Source of the DNA: Hominimerdicola alba
GTDB lineage: Bacteria; Bacillota; Clostridia; Oscillospirales; Ruminococcaceae
Length of the DNA stretch: 64,000 nt
Direction of reading: 5' to 3'
Assembly (NCBI RefSeq): GCF_900112155.1
Contig: NZ_FOKQ01000022.1
Location: 1-64,000, forward strand
The position numbers were made by a program, and so were the translations under genes. Below the pieces are notes generated by a model. The model saw only the letters and a program-made list of their open reading frames with translations. It ran no database searches and was not told the origin of the DNA. The first letter of the stretch is position 1. Every line of letters starts with the position of its first letter. Shown piece by piece: positions 42,617-51,254 of the stretch.

Positions 42617-44383
42617 TTATCCCAGTCTCAGCCGACCTTCAGCCCAGCTGTGTGCGCCCCAGTAATACCTCGTGCCGAAACGGTTGATCTTGAAAACAGT
42701 GGGTACGTCATCGGCAATATCCTCACTGTTTGGTATGTAAGCCGCTGTTTCGGGGACTTCTGTGTTGATCTCCGCGATGGGGCTTGGCGCAGGTATTGTT
42801 TCTGCGGGTGCTTCTGTCTGAATCTCATTTACAGCGGTATCGACAGCTGTTTCCGCCTTTATATCCGAATTGGCTGTTTCAACAGGCATTTCCAAACCGA
42901 ATTCTGTTTTGGCTGTGTCGGTTGGTATTTCTGCCCTGACTTCTGCTTCGATGTTATCGGCAGAATCCTCTGTTTTGATTACCGGTTCGGTTGATTCAGC
43001 AGGTGTTTCATTTTTGACCTCTGTTTCAGCGTTCAAATCAGTGATCTCAGCACTGTTTTCGAAAGTGTTCTCCGCTTTGATACCAGATTCGTCAGCCACA
43101 GGATCAACCTCTGCCTTGACCTCGGTCTCGCCACCCTCAACTGCCATATCAGCCTTGATTTCAGGCTCAGCATTCTCCGTTTTGATTTCGGTTTCAACAC
43201 TCTCAGCGGCTATTTCTGCCCTGATCTCGGGAACGATATTCTCAGCAGATATCTCCGCCTTGATCTCCTCTTCCGCCATATCCGCGGGCATATCCCTTCT
43301 GCCCGAATCTACTATCCTTTGCAGTTCGGGGGAAAGCTCTATTTTCAACACGGGCAGAGTGCCGCGCTGTCTTGTTTCGCTCTTGTAGACCGTCCTCTCG
43401 GGTGGCTCGTACATTTTATTATATGGCAGGGGAGTGCTCTCCTGCACACGAAGATCCTGCCCATAGGGGCTTATCTCTGAGAAACGAGCTCTGTCGGAGT
43501 TTTCTTCCTCCGATACCTCGCGTTCTTCGATCGCGGGAGTATCTTCACGGGAAATAGTTTCCTCGCTGTCCTTGGAAGTTTCATCACCGAAAGATTTTTC
43601 GTCCTCGTCCGCGAATGCGTTTTCATCGCCGTTTTCGGCGGCTATCTCTGCTTCGTCAAAGTCAGATGATATCTTGCGCTTTTTGGAAGCTGAATTCATG
43701 TATACGCGGGTATTGTCGTCGTTCAGGAATATCCTGCCTGACCTTGTAAGTTCCAGTACTGCAAGAAATACCGCTACCCGCTCGCTTTTGTCCGCACAGC
43801 CGTCGTACATACTGTCCAGAAAACATTCGCCGCGGGTTATCAGCATTTTAAGCACGTGGATTATTTTGGAAGTCACGGATACTATCTTCCGCGACAGTAT
43901 AGGCTTGAACATCTCCGCTTTCAGCGGCTTGCTGTGACGGGCTTTCTCGCTCATGCCGAGATATGCCGCAAGCAGCTCCTGTGGGTCTTTCTCACCAGAG
44001 AAAGTCTTCTTAACAGGCAGCTTTACAGGCTCTCTCACAAAGATATCTCCACCCGCATACTGCTCTTTCAGACGCGCTGCCGCCATTTTGCACAGCGAAT
44101 ATTCTATCAGGCTGCCCTGAAGTTCCTTTTTCAGCTCTTCGCCCTCTTCATCCTTAGGCAGAAGAGAAGCTGTCTTGATATATATGAGCCTTGCAGCCAT
44201 TTCCAGAAAATCGGCTGCGTCCTCGTAATCCTCTTTTTCAAGACCTGCCATATATTCCAGATACTGCTCCAGCAGCACAGCTATCTCGATATCGTAGATA
44301 TTCAGCTTGTGCTTGCTGATAAGGTGCAGAAGCAGGTCGAGAGGGCCCTCGAACATATCCAGTTTGAATCTGGCTGTTGACAT
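42617..44383 (-). CDS. scpA: Segregation and condensation protein A with a long C-terminal tail
   Basis: A 588-residue protein. Residues 1-235 are a complete ScpA kleisin: FEGPLDLLLHLISKHKLNIYDI at the N-terminus binds the SMC neck, and VTSKIIHVLKMLITRG to LTRSGRIFLNDDNTRVYM is the C-terminal winged helix that binds the SMC head. The remaining 350 residues are an acidic, low-complexity tail built from degenerate units of the type EIKAExxxE with Ala/Val/Thr spacers (about 390-540), ending in a compact NRFGTRYYWGAHSWAEGRL. Typical ScpA is about 240-280 residues. The gene is intact, so the tail is translated with ScpA. RBS AGGGA. Confidence 0.93.
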   Translation of the reverse strand: MSTARFKLDMFEGPLDLLLHLISKHKLNIYDIEIAVLLEQYLEYMAGLEKEDYEDAADFLEMAARLIYIKTASLLPKDEEGEELKKELQGSLIEYSLCKMAAARLKEQYAGGDIFVREPVKLPVKKTFSGEKDPQELLAAYLGMSEKARHSKPLKAEMFKPILSRKIVSVTSKIIHVLKMLITRGECFLDSMYDGCADKSERVAVFLAVLELTRSGRIFLNDDNTRVYMNSASKKRKISSDFDEAEIAAENGDENAFADEDEKSFGDETSKDSEETISREDTPAIEEREVSEEENSDRARFSEISPYGQDLRVQESTPLPYNKMYEPPERTVYKSETRQRGTLPVLKIELSPELQRIVDSGRRDMPADMAEEEIKAEISAENIVPEIRAEIAAESVETEIKTENAEPEIKADMAVEGGETEVKAEVDPVADESGIKAENTFENSAEITDLNAETEVKNETPAESTEPVIKTEDSADNIEAEVRAEIPTDTAKTEFGLEMPVETANSDIKAETAVDTAVNEIQTEAPAETIPAPSPIAEINTEVPETAAYIPNSEDIADDVPTVFKINRFGTRYYWGAHSWAEGRLRLG

Positions 44384-44397
44384 CGTCTATCCCTGCC

Positions 44398-45075
44398 TTA
44401 TTTGAATATCATGTTTACCAGCGGATCGATAAAGAATGTTATCTTGTTAAGCAACCAGAATATACCTGATTCCATCCACCATACAGGACCGTTCAGCAGG
44501 TCGCTGAAAAGAATAAGAGCCATTACTATCATTGATATATAGAACTGATAGTTCTCAATCTTGGCATTTATCCTTTCAGGCAGGAAGTATGAAAATATCT
44601 TCTGACCGTCCAGTGGTGCCACAGGTATCAGGTTGAATACCGCAAGACCGATGTTTATGAATACAAAGTACTGCGATATCAGATACAGCCATCCTATAGC
44701 CTCGTTGCCGTTTCCGTAAAAAGCCGCGCCAAGCAGAAATTTATATACTATGGTTCCTATCAGAGCCATTATAAGGTTCGATAAAGGACCTGCCGCAGCA
44801 GTTATCGCCATACCCGCCCTCATGGATATCTTTCTGTTGAATCTCGCCGGGTTTACCTGTACGGGCTTGCCCCATCCGAAACCGCAGAGCAGTATACCAA
44901 AGGAACCTATGGGGTCAAGGTGTGCCAGAGGGTTCAGGGTCAGTCTTTTCTGATAGCTTGGTGTATCGTCACCCAGCTTTGTTGCAGCCCATGCGTGGGC
45001 AAATTCATGTATGGGTATACACATCATAAGTATTATAAGACGTGATCCGTATTTCAGCAGTGTGTCTATTGTCAT
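44398..45075 (-). CDS. Site-2 protease family (M50) membrane metalloprotease
   Basis: A 225-residue membrane protease. The zinc motif HEFAH lies near residue 24 in IPIHEFAHAWAATKLGDDT, followed by LNPLAHLDPIG and, near the C-terminus, NLIPVAPLDGQKIF with the third metal-binding Asp. Several hydrophobic helices. It belongs to the small YwhC-type M50 group often upstream of scpA in Firmicutes. The frame is open 29 codons further upstream; ATG at 45075 with GAGG nine bases before it is preferred, though 45102 is possible. First gene of the scp operon. Confidence 0.88.
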   Translation of the reverse strand: MTIDTLLKYGSRLIILMMCIPIHEFAHAWAATKLGDDTPSYQKRLTLNPLAHLDPIGSFGILLCGFGWGKPVQVNPARFNRKISMRAGMAITAAAGPLSNLIMALIGTIVYKFLLGAAFYGNGNEAIGWLYLISQYFVFINIGLAVFNLIPVAPLDGQKIFSYFLPERINAKIENYQFYISMIVMALILFSDLLNGPVWWMESGIFWLLNKITFFIDPLVNMIFK

Positions 45076-45167
45076 TTTCACTTTCCTCATTTCATCTGTC
45101 ATATCTGCCCGTCTGATACTTTTTAGCTTGGGCAGAACTTGTCTGTTGATACACAAATACATTATAT

Positions 45168-45196
45168 ATTATACTACATCTACAAGAATATTTCAA
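45168..45196 (-). promoter_or_regulatory. Promoter of the site-2 protease / scpAB operon
   Basis: On the minus strand TTGAAA (45191-45196) and TATAAT (45168-45173) with a 17-base spacer. It is divergent from the rpmB promoter, 70 bases away. Confidence 0.82.
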
Positions 45197-45264
45197 GTGC
45201 AAAGGGACTGTTTTTGTCATTTTTCATCAAATCGGCAGTTTTTTAAATTTTTTGTGAAAAGGGC

Positions 45265-45293
45265 TTGCAATTTTGTGTGATATGTGTTATAAT
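45265..45293 (+). promoter_or_regulatory. Promoter of rpmB
   Basis: TTGCAA (45265-45270) and TATAAT (45288-45293) with 17 bases between them, about 80 bases upstream of the rpmB start. Confidence 0.82.
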
Positions 45294-45315
45294 ACTCTAG
45301 TATCATGTGATTGGA

Positions 45316-45348
45316 TTTAAGCTGTCGGCTTAGATCGGTCAGCTTAAA
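45316..45348 (+). promoter_or_regulatory. Leader hairpin of rpmB
   Basis: A perfect nine-bp stem (tttaagctg with cagcttaaa) with a 15-base loop lies in the short leader between the promoter and the RBS. Ribosomal-protein leaders often carry a structure bound by the protein itself; such a role here is inference. Confidence 0.5.
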
Positions 45349-45375
45349 TTTCGTGCAAAGGAGGTGCGCACCGAT

Positions 45376-45561
45376 ATGGCAAAATGTGAAGTTTGCGGAA
45401 AGGGTGTTACTTTCGGTATAAAGGTATCTCACTCTCACAGAAGAACCAACAGAACCTGGAAGCCCAATGTAAAGAGAGTTAAGGCTGTTGTTAACGGCAC
45501 TCCCACACATGTTTACGTTTGCTCCAGATGTCTGCGCTCGGGCAAGGTTGAAAGAGCATAA
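45376..45561 (+). CDS. rpmB: 50S ribosomal protein L28
   Basis: A 61-residue L28. AKCEVCGKGVTFGIKVSHSHRRT at the start is diagnostic. Two CxxC-type pairs (CEVC at residues 4-7 and CSRC near 51-54) show the zinc-binding form of the protein. The RBS GGAGG lies 11 bases before ATG. It is transcribed alone and ends at a strong terminator. Confidence 0.97.
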   Translation: MAKCEVCGKGVTFGIKVSHSHRRTNRTWKPNVKRVKAVVNGTPTHVYVCSRCLRSGKVERA

Positions 45562-45594
45562 TTTCAGCTTGTGCTTGCAAACAATGGTAAACAG

Positions 45595-45629
45595 TACGCT
45601 TGCGTTTTGCTACGCAGGCGTATTTTTTT
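45595..45629 (+). terminator. Terminator of rpmB
   Basis: A ten-bp stem with one G-T pair (tacgcttgcg with cgcaggcgta) followed by seven T, about 30 bases after the rpmB stop codon. Confidence 0.92.
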
Positions 45630-45864
45630 GTGCATTTACGTTGAGCGGATACCACGTTGAATGAAACTCATGCGAAAGAATGCGGTGGTATGCCATGGTA
45701 TGCGGTCGCATACTTTTGATAGCTGTGGTATTATCAGGTATGTTTATGGATATCCGCATTACCAAAGAGCGCCTCTCGTGCCGGTGTAGTATTGTTGCTG
45801 TAATAGATCGGGATTTGTTGGGGTAGTCGGATAATTTGCTGCTATTGCTAGTTTGTGCGGTGTC
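45630..45864. other. Intergenic stretch between rpmB terminator and repeat copy 3
   Basis: About 235 bases with no gene. Short repeats of the form gcggtggtatgc / atggtatgcggtcgcatac near 45680-45715 are visible, but no reading frame or RNA gene is recognised. Confidence 0.5.
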
Positions 45865-46215
45865 GTCCCTCGTTCCTCGGGGCGAGTCATCGGAAACGCT
45901 TCGCTGTCCGATGACGGGCGCGGCAATAATTTACGCATACAGAAAGAGCGTGGACTGTTGTTTTGTCCACGCTCGGATTTTTGTTATTGCCGCGCCTATT
46001 GGTCGATAGGTTGCTTTTCTATTTATAGCTTTGTTGCCACGTCGCTCTTGTGCCTTGACCGAGAGGCTCTGCCTCTAACAGTCAGCTTTGCTGACTGTGT
46101 GCTCATCCGCAAGCTTTTCGTGAAAAGCTTGACCAAAAGCTTGATTCGCAGCTCAGTTTGTTTGGTGCGCAGGTTTGTTGCCGCGCCACGCTTGACCGCG
46201 CGCTTTGTCTCTTTA
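45865..46215 (+). repeat. Modular intergenic repeat, copy 3
   Basis: Same orientation as copy 1. B arm (cgttcctcggggcgag near 45872), gggcgcggcaataat, the central hairpin gagcgtggac/gtccacgctc (45946-45974), ttattgccgcgcc as the intact right-hand partner of the outer inverted repeat, then the reversed L arm with the hairpin of two 9-bp arms around TTT (about 46079-46100), an aagcttttcgtgaaaagctt palindrome, and a second gttgccgcgcca block near 46180. It lies between the rpmB and LtaS-like genes, whose 3' ends converge. Confidence 0.85.
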
Positions 46216-46237
46216 GCAGTTTCCGCCGAATCGCTTT

Positions 46238-48508
46238 TTACATCGGTATTCCCGTGCGGCGCTTGCCAACTTCGGGCGGTGTGAAAAGTTCTGTGCGGCT
46301 ATCGCTGTCAAACTGTGCTTCTACGCTCTGCTCAAAGCCCTGTTCGGTCTTTGTTATCATATCGTAGTAGATTATCGCATTGGATATATCTATTATCTCC
46401 TCGGCATAGCCTGCGTAGGACTGTATATATTCGTCGTCTACAATGCCGTCGTTTATGCGTGATTCACAGGTGTCAGCACAGTAATCATCGTCTGAGGATA
46501 CTTTGAACAGCCCGTGTTTCAAAGGATCGAATATTGGGTTCGGGGTATCTTTATACACCTGGTTGCATGAAGCATGGGTCATAACGTTCTTGTAGTCTTC
46601 AAGGTCGAAATACATGGCCTTCTGGCTGTCATAGTAGATGGTATCGGTTATGAAATTGCCGTTGGGGAATATAACCACATTCTCCTCGTCTTCGGGTATC
46701 GAGAATATATCGTGACCCAGAGCGTACTTATTATCGAATCCCAGCATATTTCCCAGGGTGGGCTGGATATCGTACATACCCATTACCTGATCTATCTGCT
46801 TGGGTTTGTACTCGCCGCCCTTTGACCAGATTATAAAGGGTGTATTGCGGTTGATGTTATAGTAGAAGTCATCAACAGGGATATATCCTGCATCTTCCTC
46901 GGTGAGGACGGTCTCGTTAAATGGATCATAGTTGAGGTAGTACTCATACTCGGTAGCCTTTACCTTGGCATCGTGGTCGCCGTAAAGCACTATTATCGAG
47001 TTTTCCAACAGACCTTCCTTATCCATATCGGCAAGGAACTGTCCCAGGGCTTCGTCGGCGTAGTGAACCGATTTGAAGTAGGAGCCAAGCTTTGTACCCT
47101 CCAGGAAAGGTGCGGATATATCTTCGTAAAGACCGGTATCCTCGTTATACATCTTATATCTGAATGAGATATCATAATCGCTGACACGCTCGATATCCGT
47201 AAATGGAGTGTGGTTTGTCAGCATGATGAAACAGCCGTACCAGTTATCATGCTCCACATCTATCTCCTTGACCTTCGGCACAGCCTGTCTGAAAAAGCTC
47301 TTATCCGAAAGACCCAGACCGATAGTTTCATCTATCACAAAATCATCGGTGTAGTTGTAGAATTTGTCATATCCCAGCGAGCTGTGAAGATTCAGTCTGT
47401 TCCAGTAGGAGCCGTTGTTGCCGTGCATACTGAAAGTATAGTATCCCATATTCTTCAGCATTTTCTGGGTGGTGGCGTAATCTCTGTCCCAGTAGTTTAT
47501 AGCCACTGTACCGCTTGAAGCTGGCATCAGGGACGATGAGAAGGTGAACTCTGAATCCGAGCTGGTACCTACGCTTTCCTGTGCATAGAAGTTCTTGAAA
47601 TAAAGACCTTCCTTTGCCAGCTTGTTGAGGTTAGGAGTGAGCTCCTCGCCGTTTATGTAGGTATCCATGCAGAACTGCTGTATGCTTTCTGCGTGTATAA
47701 CGATCACGTTTTTGCCCTTGAATATATCGGTATACTCGTTCTTTGCACCTGCGGCGTTCTCCGCACTGTTTTCTTCTTTCTCGTCGTAGAACTCATCGAA
47801 GGCTTCCTTTTTCTCGGCATAGCCGAATACCATATTTATCCTGGAATATGCACTTGATATCGCGTCGCTGGTCTGGTAGACGTACATACCGAAAGTACCC
47901 AGTACGTATTCTCTGTTCCACTGCTTGCGAAGTCTCGAATAATCTGTACCTGTGAGGGTAGCGGCGAATATTCCGAGGAGTACCAGACCGCATACAGCCG
48001 TGAAACCGAAGCTTCTGCTGCGCTTCTGTTTCTGCTTTGTCTGCGATTCGTATTCGCGGGTCTTTTTCTTACAGAAGTGGTATACCACCGCAAGCGCCGG
48101 TATAGACCAGAGGTATATCAGGTCTTTGGCTTCCATGATGTTCTTGACGACCGCGTCCATAACGCCCGGAAGCTGTGAACCTGTGGAAAGCAGCGAGAAT
48201 GACAGGAAGGACTTGAAATTCGAGTAATATATCGAATTGCCTGCCACGAATATCAGGTTTATGACATTCATAGTCATAAGATATCTGAATCGCCCTTTCA
48301 GCGTTTTGAAGCAGAACGAGAAAGCGCCCATCAGAAGCATCGCTGCGATATCTGCCAGAAGCGGTTTTATTTGATTATAAGCAAATTTCACGGTGAATAC
48401 TCTCAGCAAAAATGCGTTGATCACCGAAATGGCAACGAATGAAAGCAGAAGAGGGTTATCTTTGCAAAAGTTCTTCAGCTTACTGCCGATTTTCTTCAAA
48501 AATTTCAT
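46238..48508 (-). CDS. LTA synthase family sulfatase-fold membrane protein
   Basis: A 756-residue LtaS-like enzyme. The first 230 residues hold about five membrane helices; the rest is an extracellular sulfatase-fold domain. VIVIHAESIQQF carries the metal-binding Glu, SVGTSSDSEFT the nucleophilic Thr, and VLYGDHDAK the Asp-His metal pair. LtaS enzymes polymerise glycerol phosphate from phosphatidylglycerol on lipoteichoic acid; related enzymes add phospho-groups to other surface glycans. It is about 100 residues longer than S. aureus LtaS. RBS AAGGAG. Transcribed alone from two candidate promoters. Confidence 0.88.
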   Translation of the reverse strand: MKFLKKIGSKLKNFCKDNPLLLSFVAISVINAFLLRVFTVKFAYNQIKPLLADIAAMLLMGAFSFCFKTLKGRFRYLMTMNVINLIFVAGNSIYYSNFKSFLSFSLLSTGSQLPGVMDAVVKNIMEAKDLIYLWSIPALAVVYHFCKKKTREYESQTKQKQKRSRSFGFTAVCGLVLLGIFAATLTGTDYSRLRKQWNREYVLGTFGMYVYQTSDAISSAYSRINMVFGYAEKKEAFDEFYDEKEENSAENAAGAKNEYTDIFKGKNVIVIHAESIQQFCMDTYINGEELTPNLNKLAKEGLYFKNFYAQESVGTSSDSEFTFSSSLMPASSGTVAINYWDRDYATTQKMLKNMGYYTFSMHGNNGSYWNRLNLHSSLGYDKFYNYTDDFVIDETIGLGLSDKSFFRQAVPKVKEIDVEHDNWYGCFIMLTNHTPFTDIERVSDYDISFRYKMYNEDTGLYEDISAPFLEGTKLGSYFKSVHYADEALGQFLADMDKEGLLENSIIVLYGDHDAKVKATEYEYYLNYDPFNETVLTEEDAGYIPVDDFYYNINRNTPFIIWSKGGEYKPKQIDQVMGMYDIQPTLGNMLGFDNKYALGHDIFSIPEDEENVVIFPNGNFITDTIYYDSQKAMYFDLEDYKNVMTHASCNQVYKDTPNPIFDPLKHGLFKVSSDDDYCADTCESRINDGIVDDEYIQSYAGYAEEIIDISNAIIYYDMITKTEQGFEQSVEAQFDSDSRTELFTPPEVGKRRTGIPM

Positions 48509-48644
48509 TATCTGATTCTCCTTGATCTACCGTTGATAAACAAAATAAATAGTTCTCATTTATGTCCTGTTCTCTGTGGTTTTGGCTTTGACGGACTGAA
48601 TGAAAACTCACGCTGTTTATTCTTATGATTCTTTTGCGAATACT

Positions 48645-48673
48645 ATTTTAATCCCATTTGTGACAATTGTCAA
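48645..48673 (-). promoter_or_regulatory. Candidate proximal promoter of the LtaS-like gene
   Basis: On the minus strand TTGACA (48668-48673) and TAAAAT (48645-48650) with a 17-base spacer. A perfect gacaattgtc palindrome overlaps the -35 box and a related gacaattgcc lies 35 bases upstream, so a repressor site is possible. Confidence 0.6.
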
Positions 48674-48741
48674 GAATCCTTTTTTATTTTCAGCGTTTTA
48701 GACAATTGCCCAAAAGCCCGACAGCTATATATATCATAATA

Positions 48742-48769
48742 ATTGTAACACATTTTTCACGAATGTCAA
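48742..48769 (-). promoter_or_regulatory. Candidate distal promoter of the LtaS-like gene
   Basis: On the minus strand TTGACA (48764-48769) and TACAAT (48742-48747) with a 16-base spacer, about 240 bases upstream of the start codon. The rest of the gap 48509-49017 shows no gene. Confidence 0.6.
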
Positions 48770-49017
48770 TTACTTAGAGCCATATTTCAGAAGATTGTCA
48801 CATCAGGGATAATATTCTTATATATAAATAGTATGTGCCATGTGGGAATTTATGCAAAATATTCAACTATTTTCGCTTTGTGATGTCAAATATATAGATG
48901 TCTACAAAGTTTTGAAAAGTGCATAAAAAAGTGTTGATTTATTTGTCGGAATACTTTATAATATCTTTGTTTGCGAACGGCGGAAACGTCCCTTTTAAGG
49001 GCAGAAATGAGGTAATC

Positions 49018-49803
49018 ATGATAAAGCTGATAGCCACCGATCTTGACGGCACAATGCTCGATGACAGCAAGCGCCTGCCTGAGAATTTTGACACCGTATT
49101 ACAGAATCTGAACAGCAGAAATATACGTTTCGCGGTTTCCAGCGGACGAAGCTTCTGTACGCTGAAACAGCAGTTCAAAAGTTACATGGATGATCTTATT
49201 TTTATTTGCGATAACGGCGCTTATGTTTATGATAAGGGCGAGGTAGTATCGATGTCGGTACTGCCTGATGACGCTGTACATAATATGGTGCGTTTCTGCG
49301 AAGAGCAGAATCTGCTGATACTTCTGTGCGGAAAGCACGGCACATGGCACAACGGCAGAGAAGCTGCTGAACTTGAAGAGATACGCAAGTACTACGTCAA
49401 CGAACAGTATATGGAAGATCTTTCCGCTTTTGATGACGAGATATTCAAGGTTGCGGTTTTTGAAAGAAAGGGAAGCATCGAAAATACGGCTTATCCCAAG
49501 CTTCGTGCCCGCTACGGCGATTATTTCAACGTTCAGCTTTCGGGAGACCGCTGGGTGGATATCATGAACCACGGCATAACCAAGGGTTCTGCCCTTCATA
49601 AGATGCAGGACAGGCTGGGGGTTGATTACGGCGAGACCATGTCATTCGGCGATTATCTCAACGATATCGAGATGCTGGAAAATTCTTACTACAGCTTTTC
49701 CATGGAGAATTCCCATTCGCTGGTGAAGAAAGCGGCTAATTTCTCCACGGGGTCAAATAATGATAACAGTGTGATGAAAGAGATCATTAAGCTTTGTTTC
49801 TGA
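49018..49803 (+). CDS. Cof-type HAD-superfamily phosphatase
   Basis: A 261-residue HAD subfamily IIB protein. IATDLDGTMLDDSKRLPE has the DxDGT nucleophile pair near residue 8, AVSSGRSF the second motif, and MSFGDYLNDIEML the closing acidic motif; a C2-type cap lies between. Substrate unknown; relatives act on sugar phosphates or cofactors. The frame is open 33 codons upstream, but ATG at 49018 follows GAGG and matches the family. Ends at a terminator. Confidence 0.88.
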   Translation: MIKLIATDLDGTMLDDSKRLPENFDTVLQNLNSRNIRFAVSSGRSFCTLKQQFKSYMDDLIFICDNGAYVYDKGEVVSMSVLPDDAVHNMVRFCEEQNLLILLCGKHGTWHNGREAAELEEIRKYYVNEQYMEDLSAFDDEIFKVAVFERKGSIENTAYPKLRARYGDYFNVQLSGDRWVDIMNHGITKGSALHKMQDRLGVDYGETMSFGDYLNDIEMLENSYYSFSMENSHSLVKKAANFSTGSNNDNSVMKEIIKLCF

Positions 49804-49892
49804 AAACTGCCAAGGAGAGGAACCTTATCAGACTAGCGCTAAAGAAGTAATCTATCCATACCAAACAGATACAGATGATTAACAGCGGATCG

Positions 49893-49923
49893 ACAGCCAC
49901 ATCTTCGGGTGTGGCTGTTTTTA
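49893..49923 (+). terminator. Terminator of the Cof-type HAD gene
   Basis: A nine-bp stem (acagccaca with tgtggctgt) around a tetraloop-like tcttcggg segment, followed by six T. Confidence 0.92.
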
Positions 49924-50066
49924 TATATTAACATCGAGATTGATGAATTTCAGCCAAATGTGAAGTGCGAATATTTTTGTACATAAAGCTTATTGTGTAA
50001 TTTATATTGTAATTACTAATAAGGATAAAACATTAAGTATATAATTCTAAATCGTGAGTTATTTTA

Positions 50067-50095
50067 TTGACATTCAATATTGAACATGATATACT
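50067..50095 (+). promoter_or_regulatory. Promoter of the frameshifted gene, with a palindrome in its spacer
   Basis: TTGACA (50067-50072) and TATACT (50090-50095) are 17 bases apart. The spacer holds a perfect 12-base palindrome, ttcaatattgaa (50073-50084), placed where a repressor would block polymerase. Confidence 0.68.
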
Positions 50096-50175
50096 AGTCT
50101 CTACGTATTATTATTGCGAGCAATTTTGCCTTGCCATGGATAAATTATTTTGGAAATCTTTGAAAGGACACACAA

Positions 50176-50732
50176 ATGACTATATATGATATTTTAAAAC
50201 AAACTGAATTTGCTGAGATATCTGAAAGGATACAGAAATTTATGGCTCTGAAGATATAGATAAATACGCTGAACTATATAATAAGCTGCTTTCTATTACA
50301 CCGAATCATAAACATAAAAAATTTACTGTATATATATCTGCTTTTAGAATTACCGATTCAGTTGAAGACGAATATGTCGAACATTTTGACGAAAACGACA
50401 CATCACTATATTATGATGTCAGTGGTGTATACGATGATTCAGATGAAGTATATTCTATTTCAACTTGTTTTTATGCAGATTTTTTACAGTATAGTGTAGA
50501 TGATACAACATTGAAAAACTATTCATACTCAACAATATTGGCACATTGTTTTAGGGAAATAACCGCATATGGGTTTGATAGGCAGTGAAATGAACAGGAT
50601 TCTCGACACAGTTACCATGAATGAAGAAGAGTTTGTTCGCACAACTATTGACAGCAGGAATGCTCGGATATACATGATTTCATTGAGTTAGTCAAGAAGA
50701 TAAAGCAAGTTGACGAACTGACAGCTCGATTT
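50176..50732 (+). pseudogene. Frameshifted gene, DUF6557-like
   Basis: ATG at 50176 opens TIYDILKQTEFAEISERIQ but stops at 50257. Protein-like sequence continues in another frame from about 50241 (YGSEDIDKYAELYNKLLSIT ... TILAHCFREITAYGFD, stop 50586), then in a third stretch from about 50569 (SEMNRILDTVTMNEEEF) and again from about 50664 (SDIHDFIELVKKIKQVDEL). Three small indels would be needed to restore one frame. The N-terminal block and the AHCxxEITAYGF segment recall the DUF6557 family (from memory). It is far more AT-rich than its neighbours, and its 3' end runs directly into repeat copy 4. Confidence 0.75.
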
Positions 50733-51085
50733 CGCGGCAACAAATCAGCGCACCAAACAAACCATGCCGCGAATCAAAGCGCGCGGTTTATGCGACTGCG
50801 TCGGCATATGCCTCGCGCTAGCAGGCTTGCGGGAGCCACAGTCAGCAAAGCTGACTGTTAGAGGCAGAGCCCTCAATCACCAAGGCAAGAAACCAAAATG
50901 CAAAGCAAGCTATAAGAGAACAGCGCACTTCCGAAAAAGGCGCGGCAATAACAAAAGAATCGAGCGTGGACAAAACAAGCGTCCACGCTCTTTCTGTCTG
51001 CGTGAGATATTGCCGCGCCCGAAATCAACGGCGGTACGCTCGTTGATTTCTCGACCCGAGGAACGAGGGGCGAAAGCTCGCAAAC
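50730..51085 (-). repeat. Modular intergenic repeat, copy 4
   Basis: Same orientation as copy 2 and the most complete copy. L arm from gcggcaacaaatcagcgcac, with a tatgcgactgcgtcggcata insert absent from copy 2, the hairpin of two 9-bp arms around AAA (near 50839-50860), aaaccaaaatgcaaagc, ggcgcggcaataac (about 50939), the central hairpin gagcgtggac/gtccacgctc (50962-50990), atattgccgcgcc and the B arm ctcgacccgaggaacgaggg. It begins where the pseudogene ends. A 139-codon open frame crosses it but shows no protein character. Confidence 0.87.
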
Positions 51086-51254
51086 AGGCGTACAAAGCAA
51101 ATAAACGTTTAGGCGGCTCGGCTTGGTGTCGGGCTTTATTTTTTTGCCTGTATCAAGTTTTGGCGGCATTGCTTTTTTCATAAAAATATGTTATCCTTTA
51201 ATATAGTATTAGCTCTGGTGAAGTTTTTGTCAGAACTACAAACTTAAGTTAATC

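Noticed and set aside
42870-43270. CRISPR-like look of the repeated units in the scpA tail
   Set aside because: The units are degenerate, vary in length and stay in the scpA reading frame; there are no exact direct repeats with unique spacers and no cas genes.
42870-43388. A 172-codon Ser/Ala-rich frame antisense to the scpA tail
   Set aside because: It is the reverse complement of the acidic repeats; low-complexity composition explains its openness.
50764-51183. A 139-codon open frame in repeat copy 4
   Set aside because: The translated sequence is Arg/Lys-rich without family character, the frame is not kept in other copies, and there is no ribosome site.
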